Source of the DNA: RPQJ01 sp963706535
GTDB taxonomy: Bacteria; Pseudomonadota; Gammaproteobacteria; Steroidobacterales; Steroidobacteraceae
NCBI GenBank assembly: GCA_963706535.1
Contig: CAVPMU010000015.1
Coordinates: 186,001 to 250,000, forward strand
Direction: 5' to 3'
Length of the DNA: 64,000 bases
Shown here one piece after another: positions 42,735 to 50,027 of the stretch. Below the pieces are notes generated by a model. That model ran no database searches. It had not been told where the DNA came from and worked only from the letters and a program-made list of their open reading frames with translations. The translations under genes and the position numbers were made by a program. How positions within the stretch are numbered: position 1 is the stretch's first letter; each line of letters opens with the position of its first letter.

Positions 42735-43345
42735 TGGGCACGCCGCGCCTGCTGCTGATCGACAACTACGACAGCTTCACCTACAACCTCGTGCAGGCCT
42801 TCCTGGTGCTGGGCGCGGACGTGCTCGTGCACCGCAACGACGCGATCGGCGTCGAGGAGGCTCGAGCGCTGGCGCCGACGCACCTGTGCATCTCGCCGGG
42901 CCCCGGCACGCCGCGCGATGCCGGCATCTCGATGGACATGATCCGCGCCTTCGCCGGGAAGATCCCGGTGCTCGGCGTCTGCCTCGGGCACCAGTCGATC
43001 GTCGAGGTCTTCGGCGGCGAGGTCGTGCGTGCCGGCCGGTTGATGCACGGCAAGGTATCCGAGGTCGAGCACGACGGCCGCGGTGTATTCGCGGGGCTCC
43101 CGCAGCCCTTCGCGGCCGGCCGCTACCACTCTCTGATCGCGAAGCCGGAGACCTTGCCCGCGGAATTGGAGGTCTCGGCCCGCACCAGCCAGGGCGAGAT
43201 CATGGGCGTGCGCCACGTCGAGTTCGTGCTCGAGGGCGTGCAGTTCCACCCCGAGAGCATCCTGACGCCGGACGGGCCGACACTGATGGACAATTTTCTG
43301 CACCTGGCGGGCGGGCGCCGCGCGGCAGCGGGCGAGGGCACGTGA
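42734..43345 (+). CDS. trpG: Anthranilate synthase component II TrpG (glutamine amidotransferase)
   Basis: 203 residues. Class I amidotransferase: LLIDNYDSFTYNLVQ, oxyanion PGPGTP, catalytic Cys in GVCLGHQSI, and His/Glu in VQFHPESIL. Supplies ammonia to TrpE. Overlaps trpE by 1 bp (TGATG). The sequence could also serve PabA function. Confidence 0.96.
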   Translation: MGTPRLLLIDNYDSFTYNLVQAFLVLGADVLVHRNDAIGVEEARALAPTHLCISPGPGTPRDAGISMDMIRAFAGKIPVLGVCLGHQSIVEVFGGEVVRAGRLMHGKVSEVEHDGRGVFAGLPQPFAAGRYHSLIAKPETLPAELEVSARTSQGEIMGVRHVEFVLEGVQFHPESILTPDGPTLMDNFLHLAGGRRAAAGEGT

Positions 43346-44379
43346 TCGAGCATCGCGAGGTTCTCGAACGCCTGCTGGAGCGCCGCGACCTGTCGGAGGC
43401 GGAGGCCGGCGAGTTGCTGGTCTCGCTGACGGACGCCTCGATTGCACCGGCGATGGCCGGCGCGCTGCTCGCCGCGCTGCGCTCCAAGGGCATCACGCCG
43501 GCGGAAGTGCGCGGCTTCGCCAGCGCGATGCGCGGACTGGCGCGACGGCCGCACCTGCCGCCAGGTCCACCGGCAGTCGACATCGTCGGCACCGGCGGCG
43601 ATGCGTCGTTCAGCTTCAACCTGTCGAGCGGCGCGTCGCTGCTCGTGGCCGCCATGGGCGTGCGGGTCGTCAAGCACGGCAATCGTTCCGTCTCCAGCCG
43701 CTCCGGCAGCGCCGACCTGCTCGAGGCGCTGGGCCTGCCCCTGCCCCTAGACGAGGAGGCCGCGGGCGAGTGCCTCGCCGAGACCGGCTTCACCTTCCTG
43801 TTCGCGCCCCACTACCACCCGGCGATGAAGGAAGTGGCTCCCGTGCGTCGCGCACTCGGCGTGCGTACGGTGTTCAACCTGCTCGGCCCGCTGACCAATC
43901 CGGCGGAGCCACCCTTCAGCGTGATCGGTGCCTACAGCGCATCCGCCGCGCAGCTGATGGCCGAGACGCTTGCGGGCATGCCGATCCAGCGCGTGTTCGT
44001 CATCCACGGCGCGCCTGCCTGGGACGAAGCGACGCCCGTCGGGCCCTTCGAGCTCTACGACGTCCAGCCCGGCCGGGTCGAGCGTCGCGTGCAGGACGCG
44101 CTCGATTTCAAACTGCCGCGCTGCACGCCCGGCGACCTCGCGGGTGGCGATGCGAGCCACAATGCCGCCGGCCTGCGCGCCGTGTTCGAGGGTCGCGACC
44201 GCGGCCCCCATCGCGACGCCATCGTGCTGAATGCGGCGCTCGCGCTCGAAGTCACCGGTGCCGTGGAATCGACCGCCGAGGGCGTGCGCGCCGCCGGCGA
44301 GGCCATAGCGCGTGGCGACGCCGAACGACTGCTGGAGAAGCTGGCGGCGTTTGGACGCAAGGCGGGTGCGAGGGGATAG
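43342..44379 (+). CDS. trpD: Anthranilate phosphoribosyltransferase TrpD
   Basis: 345 residues from GTG 43342 overlapping the trpG stop. DIVGTGGDASFSFNLSSGASLL binds PRPP; KHGNRSVSSRSGSADLLEALG and NLLGPLTNPAEP are family signatures. Transfers phosphoribosyl to anthranilate. The last Gly codon and TAG stop are contributed by the first GGGGATA unit of a repeat element. Confidence 0.97.
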   Translation: MIEHREVLERLLERRDLSEAEAGELLVSLTDASIAPAMAGALLAALRSKGITPAEVRGFASAMRGLARRPHLPPGPPAVDIVGTGGDASFSFNLSSGASLLVAAMGVRVVKHGNRSVSSRSGSADLLEALGLPLPLDEEAAGECLAETGFTFLFAPHYHPAMKEVAPVRRALGVRTVFNLLGPLTNPAEPPFSVIGAYSASAAQLMAETLAGMPIQRVFVIHGAPAWDEATPVGPFELYDVQPGRVERRVQDALDFKLPRCTPGDLAGGDASHNAAGLRAVFEGRDRGPHRDAIVLNAALALEVTGAVESTAEGVRAAGEAIARGDAERLLEKLAAFGRKAGARG

Positions 44380-44490
44380 GGGATAGGGGATAGTGAAGAG
44401 CGCTGCGCAATCCGGTTCGTTTCGGTCTGCTGCCGTCGGTGGTAGTGGCACTCTTGCCACTATCCCCTATCCCCTATCCCCTATCCCCTT
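44372..44490. repeat. Heptamer-arm palindromic element (copy 6), between trpD and trpC
   Basis: Left arm: three GGGGATA units then GTGAAGAG (44372-44400). Centre: about 50 bp of variable sequence. Right arm: CTCTTGCCAC then four TATCCCC units (44451-44490). It interrupts an otherwise compact operon (all other trp junctions overlap or are under 10 bp) and ends 10 bp before the trpC start. Confidence 0.85.
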
Positions 44491-44500
44491 CTCCTAGCTC

Positions 44501-45325
44501 ATGGGCCTGCTCTCCTCCATGCTCGACTCCAGCCTGCGCCGCGTCGCGGAGGCCCGCGAGCGCGTGCCGGAGGCGGCGCTGCGGGCGGCAGTGCTCGGTA
44601 CCCCGTCACCCCCGCGGCTCGTGCTCGACCACCACGGCTTCAACGTCATCGCCGAGATGAAACTGCGGTCGCCGTCGCTCGGCGACCTGTCGGCGAGCAC
44701 CGTGGATCCCGTGCGCCGGCTCGAGGGCTATGCCGAGGGCGGCGCGGCCGTTTGCTCGATCCTCACCGAGCCGACGCGCTTCGACGGTGACCTCGAGCAC
44801 CTGCGCCTCGCTGCCGAGACCCTGCAGCCGTACGGCGTGCCGGCGATGCGGAAGGACTTCCTGGTGGATCCCTACCAGGTGCTCGAGGCGCGCGCCTACG
44901 GCGCGTCGGGCGTGCTGCTGATCGTGCGCATGGTGCCGCGTGAACGACTCGTGGCATTGCTCGACTGCGCGGCTGAGCAGGGGCTCTTCGTGCTGCTCGA
45001 GGCCTTCGATGCGGACGATCTCGACATCGCGGAGGAACTCGCGCGCGAGCGGCAGGGCCGCGACGAGCAGGTCCTGATGGGGCTCAATTGCCGCGACCTC
45101 GAGACGCTCGCGATCGATTTCGAGCGCTTCTACCAGCTCAGGAGCCGCATGCCGCTCGACTGGCCGTGCGTCGCCGAGAGCGGGGTGCAGGCCCCGCAGG
45201 ACGCGGCACGCGTCGCGCAGCTCGGCTATCGACTGGCGCTGGTCGGCACCAGCCTGATGCGTCGCGCCGATCCGGCGCGCGCGGTTGCGCAACTGCTGGA
45301 GGCGGGCCGCGGAGCCGTGCCCTGA
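44501..45325 (+). CDS. trpC: Indole-3-glycerol phosphate synthase TrpC
   Basis: 274 residues. TIM barrel with VIAEMKLRSPSLGDLS (Glu and Lys of the active site), MRKDFLVDPYQVLEARAYGASGVLLI (catalytic Lys), GLNCRDLETL and VAESGVQAPQD. Closes the indole ring from CdRP. No Shine-Dalgarno upstream; the repeat element precedes it. Confidence 0.96.
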   Translation: MGLLSSMLDSSLRRVAEARERVPEAALRAAVLGTPSPPRLVLDHHGFNVIAEMKLRSPSLGDLSASTVDPVRRLEGYAEGGAAVCSILTEPTRFDGDLEHLRLAAETLQPYGVPAMRKDFLVDPYQVLEARAYGASGVLLIVRMVPRERLVALLDCAAEQGLFVLLEAFDADDLDIAEELARERQGRDEQVLMGLNCRDLETLAIDFERFYQLRSRMPLDWPCVAESGVQAPQDAARVAQLGYRLALVGTSLMRRADPARAVAQLLEAGRGAVP

Positions 45326-45332
45326 GACGATC

Positions 45333-45956
45333 GTGAGCGCACTGTGGATCAAGATCTGCGGCATGACGACGGGCGAGGCCATCGAGGCCGCCGCGCAGGC
45401 CGGTGCCGATGCCGTGGGTTTCGTTTTCTTCGCGGACTCGCCGCGCAACCTGGCGGTCGAGGCGGCGCATGAACTCCAGGCAGCCGTGCCCGCGGGGATC
45501 GAGCGCGTCGCCGTGTTCCTGCACCCGGCGCAGGCATTGGTGGACGAGGTGGTCGCGGCCGTCGGGCCCGACTGGATTCAGACGGACGCCGAGGACCTGG
45601 AACGACTCCGTCTGCCGCCGGGGCAGCGGGTACTCCCGGTTCTTCGCAATGCCGCGTCCCTGCCGAGCCCGATGCCACTGCGTTGCCTGCTCGAGAGCGC
45701 GCGCAGCGGAGTCGGTGAGCGTGGCGACTGGGACGCTGCGGCACGCCTGGCCCCGCTCACGCAGCTCGTGCTGGCGGGTGGACTCGACGAGGGCAACGTC
45801 GCCGCAGCGGTGCGCGCGGTGCGCCCGTTCGGGGTCGACGTGAGTTCCGGAGTCGAGAGCCGTCGCGGCGTGAAGGACGCCACCCGCATCCATGAATTCG
45901 TCCGGGCCGCCCGCGCGGCGAGCGTGCCCGGCCATGTCGAGGAGTATCGTCGATGA
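45333..45956 (+). CDS. trpF: Phosphoribosylanthranilate isomerase TrpF
   Basis: 207 residues from GTG 45333. WIKICGMTTGEAIEAAAQAGADAVGFVF carries the catalytic Cys; the second catalytic Asp is in PFGVDVSSGVESRRGVKD. Amadori isomerisation of PRA to CdRP. Follows trpC by 7 bp and overlaps trpB by 4 bp (ATGA). Confidence 0.96.
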   Translation: MSALWIKICGMTTGEAIEAAAQAGADAVGFVFFADSPRNLAVEAAHELQAAVPAGIERVAVFLHPAQALVDEVVAAVGPDWIQTDAEDLERLRLPPGQRVLPVLRNAASLPSPMPLRCLLESARSGVGERGDWDAAARLAPLTQLVLAGGLDEGNVAAAVRAVRPFGVDVSSGVESRRGVKDATRIHEFVRAARAASVPGHVEEYRR

Positions 45957-47197
45957 GAACCGAGGCCCTGAAGATCGACCGGGAGGCATTGCTCGCGCAA
46001 GTGCTGCGCGGCGTGTTTCCCGACGAGCGTGGCCGCTACGGCCCGTTCGGTGGCCGCTACGTTCCGGAGACCCTGGTGCCCGCGCTCGATCGGCTCGAGG
46101 CAGGCGTGCGCAGCATCCTGCCGGATGCCGGGTTTCGCGCCGAGCTCGAGTCGGAGCTGCGGACCTGGGTGGGGCGACCGACGCCGCTCACGTTCGCCGG
46201 CGAGCTCTCGCGTCGCTGGGGCGCCGAGGTGTGGCTCAAGCGCGAGGATCTCGCGCACACGGGCGCGCACAAGATCAACAACGCGATCGGGCAGGCGCTG
46301 CTCGCGAAGCGCCTCGGCGCGAAGCGCATCGTCGCCGAAACCGGCGCGGGGCAGCATGGCGTGGCCTCCGCCGCCGCGTGCGCGCGCCTCGGCATGCCTT
46401 GCGTCGTATACATGGGCTCGGTCGACATGGAACGCCAGGCGCCGAACGTCGGGCGCATGAAGCTCCTCGGCGCGCAGGTCGTGCCGGTCACGAGCGGCGA
46501 CAAGACGCTGCGCGCCGCCATCGACGAGGCGCTGCGCGACTGGGTCGCCGACCCGAACGGCACCTACTACCTGCTCGGCTCGGCCGTCGGTCCGCATCCG
46601 TATCCGTACCTCGTGCGCGAGTTCCAGTCCGTCATCGGCGTCGAGGCGCGCGCGCAGATGCTCGAGCAGGCAGACGCGCTGCCGGACGTCGCGGTCGCCT
46701 GTGTCGGCGGCGGGTCGAACGCCATCGGTCTGTTCCATCCCTTCGTCCGCGACCTCGGCGTGAAGCTGCTCGGCCTCGAGGCGGGCGGCGCGGGCACCGG
46801 GCTCGGCCAGAACGCCGCGTCCATCGCCTACGGCACGCCGGGCGTGCTGCAGGGCTGCTATTCGCTGCTGCTGCAGGACGAGCACGGCCAGATTCAGGAA
46901 ACGCAATCCGTCTCCGCCGGACTCGACTATCCGGGCGTCGGCCCGGAGCACGCGCTGCTCGCAAGCGTGGGTCGCGTCACCTATGAGGCGGCGGAGGACG
47001 ACGAATCGCTCGAGGCGCTCGCGGAGTGTTGCCAGGCCGAGGGCATCCTGCCCGCGATCGAGAGCGCGCACGCCTTCGCCGGTGCGAAGCGCTACGCGCA
47101 CGCAAACCCCGGCAGCCGGATCCTCATCGGCCTGTCCGGCCGCGGGGACAAGGACATGCCGACGCTGCAGCGCACGCTGCTGCAGGGGAGGCCGTGA
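45953..47197 (+). CDS. trpB: Tryptophan synthase beta subunit TrpB
   Basis: 414 residues. PLP enzyme: YGPFGGRYVPETL near the start, PLP Lys in HTGAHKINNAIGQ, ETGAGQHGVA, and the phosphate loop CVGGGSNAIGLF. Condenses indole with serine. Overlaps trpF and trpA. Confidence 0.98.
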   Translation: MRTEALKIDREALLAQVLRGVFPDERGRYGPFGGRYVPETLVPALDRLEAGVRSILPDAGFRAELESELRTWVGRPTPLTFAGELSRRWGAEVWLKREDLAHTGAHKINNAIGQALLAKRLGAKRIVAETGAGQHGVASAAACARLGMPCVVYMGSVDMERQAPNVGRMKLLGAQVVPVTSGDKTLRAAIDEALRDWVADPNGTYYLLGSAVGPHPYPYLVREFQSVIGVEARAQMLEQADALPDVAVACVGGGSNAIGLFHPFVRDLGVKLLGLEAGGAGTGLGQNAASIAYGTPGVLQGCYSLLLQDEHGQIQETQSVSAGLDYPGVGPEHALLASVGRVTYEAAEDDESLEALAECCQAEGILPAIESAHAFAGAKRYAHANPGSRILIGLSGRGDKDMPTLQRTLLQGRP

Positions 47198-47973
47198 TGG
47201 GCAAGCCGCGCGATTCGATCGGCGCCGCGATCCGCGAGGCCGGCGCGCAGGGACGGCCCGCCGTCGTGGCGTTCATGACCGCGGGTTTCCCGGACCGGGC
47301 AGGGTTCGGCGCGAACCTCACCGCCATCGGCGGCGAGGCCGACGTGGTCGAGATCGGCGTGCCGTTCACCGACCCGATGGCGGACGGCATGACCATCCAG
47401 CGCGCGAGCTTCGCCGCGCTTCGGGGCGGGTTCACGCTGCCGTGGCTGCTCGAGGAGCTTGGGCGGATGCAGCCCCGCCCGCGTGCGCCGCTGCTGCTGA
47501 TGAGCTACCTGAACCCGTTGCTGGCCTACGGGCTCGACCGGCTGCCGGAGGCCGCCGCGCGGGCCGGGGTCGCCGGATTCATCATCCCGGACCTGCCCTA
47601 CGAGGAGAGCGCCGAGATGCGCGCCGCGCTCGACCGGCAAGGACTCGCACTCGTGCAGATGGTCACGCCGGTGACGCCGGCCGAACGGTTGAAAATGCTG
47701 TGCGAGGCGAGCCAGGGCTTCGTCTATGCGGTGACCATGACGGGCACCACGGGCAAGCAGGTCGCGGTACCCGACGACGTGCTCGACTACATGGACCGCG
47801 TGCGTGCCGTCTCGCCGGTACCGGTCTGCGCCGGATTCGGCATCCGCAGCCGCGAGCAGGTGGCCCGCATGCAGGGGCACGTCGACGGGGTGGTGGTGGG
47901 CTCGGCGCTCGTCGAGGTGCTCGAGCGAGGCGGGGACGCGGTCGGGTTCCTGAGGGCGCTGCAGGCCCGCTGA
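47197..47973 (+). CDS. trpA: Tryptophan synthase alpha subunit TrpA
   Basis: 258 residues from ATG 47197 (TGATG junction). Catalytic Glu in VVEIGVPFTDPMADG and Asp in the same loop; MSYLNPLLAYG, VTPAERL and GFGIRSREQV are typical. Releases indole from IGP for TrpB. Last gene of the trp operon; convergent with the next gene 7 bp away, no terminator recognised. Confidence 0.97.
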   Translation: MGKPRDSIGAAIREAGAQGRPAVVAFMTAGFPDRAGFGANLTAIGGEADVVEIGVPFTDPMADGMTIQRASFAALRGGFTLPWLLEELGRMQPRPRAPLLLMSYLNPLLAYGLDRLPEAAARAGVAGFIIPDLPYEESAEMRAALDRQGLALVQMVTPVTPAERLKMLCEASQGFVYAVTMTGTTGKQVAVPDDVLDYMDRVRAVSPVPVCAGFGIRSREQVARMQGHVDGVVVGSALVEVLERGGDAVGFLRALQAR

Positions 47974-47980
47974 GCGGTCG

Positions 47981-48979
47981 TCAGGAGGCGGTGACCGTGC
48001 TGGTCAGGTGGTTGATCACCAGCGCGCGCACGTTCTGCAGCGGGTTCTTCTCCCACGTGAAGCAGGGCGGCTCGCGGCGCAGCATCGACCAGCGCTTGGT
48101 GTGCAGCACCTGCTTCAGGTAGTCGAGGTTGCGCTCGATCGCCTCGAGGTAGGGATTGCGTCCACCGAACAGCACTTCGAAGTAGCGGTACGCGCCGCCG
48201 AACTCGCCGTCGAGCCGCGTGCGCATGGTCTCGGCGACGAATTCCGGCGTCTGCCTGAGCACGTCGAGGCCCGACGCGTAGGTCACCTTGAGTTCGCCCT
48301 CCTTGCCGCGCGCCATGGCGACGCCGCCGAGCACGAACTCCGGATAGAGGCGGTCGCGGCACTTCTCGAGGTAACAGCGGTCGGCCATCTGCGCCATCAT
48401 GTCCGCGGTGCCGACGAGGTGACCGACCTTGCGGTCGCGCGGGTCGTCGAGGCGGATCTGGTCGAACCCGAGCTCGTAGCCCGTGAAGTGGACGATCTGC
48501 GTCGCCACCGGCACCCACTCCGCCATGCCGATCGTCGGCAGGTAGCGGGCGAGGAACTGCGCGCTGCGGCCCACGTGCGTGCGCGTGAACTCGGCGCCGT
48601 TGCGATGCTGCGTGTCGTCCGTCTGGCGGATGTAGCCGGCATCGTGGAACAGCGCAACCACGATGCCCATCACCGCGCGGTCCGCGCCGAGCCGCTGCTC
48701 GGCGACGTGCGACTTCTCATAGCCCGCGAGCAGACGTGCCATCGCGAGCGTGTCGTCGAGCGAGTGCTGCACGTCGTGGTAGACGGTGTCGCAGCCGAAG
48801 TAGCCGGGGAACTGGCCGTTGAAGAGTCGCTCGAAGTCGGCGAAGGCGGCCTGGATGCGGTCGACCTGTCCCGCCGGCCAGGTCTGCGTGAAGATCTCCT
48901 CGACCGCGCGACGCACCGCCGCGACCGAGCTCACCTGCACGGTGTTCGTCACGTCGTAATCGCTGCGCCGGTACCGCAT
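47981..48979 (-). CDS. HD-domain metal-dependent phosphohydrolase
   Basis: 332 residues from ATG 48979 (MRYRRSDYDVTNTVQ). HD/PDEase fold: YHDVQHSLDDTLAMARLL supplies early His, VVALFHDAGYIR is the HD pair, and later HRNGAEFTRTHV and IVHFTG. Resembles cyclic-nucleotide or (p)ppGpp phosphohydrolases; it lacks the GYP motif of c-di-GMP HD-GYP enzymes, so the substrate is unknown. Preceded by a motif shared with the GGDEF-EAL gene. Confidence 0.83.
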   Translation of the reverse strand: MRYRRSDYDVTNTVQVSSVAAVRRAVEEIFTQTWPAGQVDRIQAAFADFERLFNGQFPGYFGCDTVYHDVQHSLDDTLAMARLLAGYEKSHVAEQRLGADRAVMGIVVALFHDAGYIRQTDDTQHRNGAEFTRTHVGRSAQFLARYLPTIGMAEWVPVATQIVHFTGYELGFDQIRLDDPRDRKVGHLVGTADMMAQMADRCYLEKCRDRLYPEFVLGGVAMARGKEGELKVTYASGLDVLRQTPEFVAETMRTRLDGEFGGAYRYFEVLFGGRNPYLEAIERNLDYLKQVLHTKRWSMLRREPPCFTWEKNPLQNVRALVINHLTSTVTAS

Positions 48980-49034
48980 GCTCGTTGTTGTTATGGATGG
49001 TGCTTGGCTGGCACGGTTCGTTCCAATGACGGCG

Positions 49035-49081
49035 AGTGTAGACAAAGCCCCCGGGAACGCCAGAGTCAAATTTTTCGACAC
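49035..49081 (-). promoter_or_regulatory. Shared regulatory motif plus -10 upstream of the HD-domain gene
   Basis: Minus strand GTGTCGAAAAATTTGAC (49065-49081) followed 23 bp after its TTGACT end by TACACT (49035-49040), a possible -10. The motif is centred about 45 bp upstream of the predicted start site, the same geometry as at 5578-5626. The 48980-49034 stretch is untranslated leader with nothing else noted. Confidence 0.45.
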
Positions 49082-49096
49082 CCCCCGCGCCGATGC

Positions 49097-49864
49097 CTAT
49101 ATGTCAAACATGGCGAGCACCGGCGTGTGGTCGGAAGGCCGCTCGAGCTTCCGCGGTGCCTTGTCGATGCGGCATTCCGCGCATTTTTCGGCCAGTTTGC
49201 GGCTGGCGAGGATCAGGTCGATTCTGAGACCTGCGTTGCGCCTGAACGCCATCATCCGGTAGTCCCACCACGAAAACGATTTCTCGGGCTGCTCGAAGCG
49301 TCGGAAGCAGTCCTCGAGCCCGGTCGCGAGCAGTTCCCGGAGCGCCGCTCGCTCCGGCTCGCTCACGTGCACCGAGCCTTCCCAGGCCTTCGGGTCGTGC
49401 ACGTCGCGATCCTCCGGGGCGATGTTGTAGTCGCCGAGCACCACGAGGTCGGGATGGCGCGCGAGCTCCGTGCTCACGTACCCGCGCAGGGCGGCGAGCC
49501 AGCGCAGCTTGTATTCGTACTTGTCGGAGCCCACGGCCTGGCCGTTCGGCACGTACACGTCGATCACGCGCACGCCCGAGACCGTCGCGGCGAGCGCGCG
49601 CTTCTGCTCGTCCTGGAATCCGGGGATGCCGGCGACCACGTCCTCGAGCGGCTGCCTGGAGACGATCGCCACGCCGTTGTAGGTGCGCTGCCCGGCGAAG
49701 GCGACGTGCAGGCCCAGCGCCTCGAGCTCGTCCTTCGGGAAATCGGGGTCGGGGAGCTTGGTCTCCTGCAGCGCGATCACGTCGACGGGATTGGCCGCGA
49801 GCCAGTCCGTGAGGTGCGGCAGGCGGACGCGGAGGGAGTTGACGTTCCAGGTAGCGAGCAGCAT
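49097..49864 (-). CDS. xthA: Exodeoxyribonuclease III (AP endonuclease)
   Basis: 255 residues. EEP fold: TWNVNSLRVRLPHL, LQETKLPD (metal Glu), VDVYVPNG-like VIDVYVPNGQAV, DYNIAPEDRDVHD, and PSDHTPVLA (catalytic Asp-His). Repairs abasic sites and 3' blocks. The start codon lies 6 bp from a repeat element and has no clear ribosome binding site. Confidence 0.95.
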   Translation of the reverse strand: MLLATWNVNSLRVRLPHLTDWLAANPVDVIALQETKLPDPDFPKDELEALGLHVAFAGQRTYNGVAIVSRQPLEDVVAGIPGFQDEQKRALAATVSGVRVIDVYVPNGQAVGSDKYEYKLRWLAALRGYVSTELARHPDLVVLGDYNIAPEDRDVHDPKAWEGSVHVSEPERAALRELLATGLEDCFRRFEQPEKSFSWWDYRMMAFRRNAGLRIDLILASRKLAEKCAECRIDKAPRKLERPSDHTPVLAMFDI

Positions 49865-49870
49865 GGAGGA

Positions 49871-50024
49871 GCGGATAGTGAACAGCGGATAGCGGATAGC
49901 GGATAGCGGATAGTGAAGAGGAAGAGAGGGGGTAATGACTCGGGGATAGGGGGGTAGTGAAGAGGCGGGCGCAAAGCGCCCTCCGATTCTTTCACTATCC
50001 GCTATCCGCTGTTCACTATCCGCT
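49871..50024. repeat. Heptamer-arm palindromic element (copy 7), between prlC and xthA
   Basis: Left: GCGGATA, GTGAACA, GCGGATA x4, GTGAAGAG, then an inner block with GGGGATA/GGGGGTA units and a second GTGAAGAG. Centre GGGCGCAAAGCGCCC. Right: TTTCAC, TATCCGC x2, TGTTCAC, TATCCGC. The odd heptamer GTGAACA is matched by TGTTCAC in the opposite arm. The element fills the whole gap between the two genes. Confidence 0.85.
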
Positions 50025-50027
50025 TCC

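Noticed and set aside
47981..48979. HD protein as an HD-GYP c-di-GMP phosphodiesterase
   Set aside because: No GYP motif after the HD pair; substrate left open.
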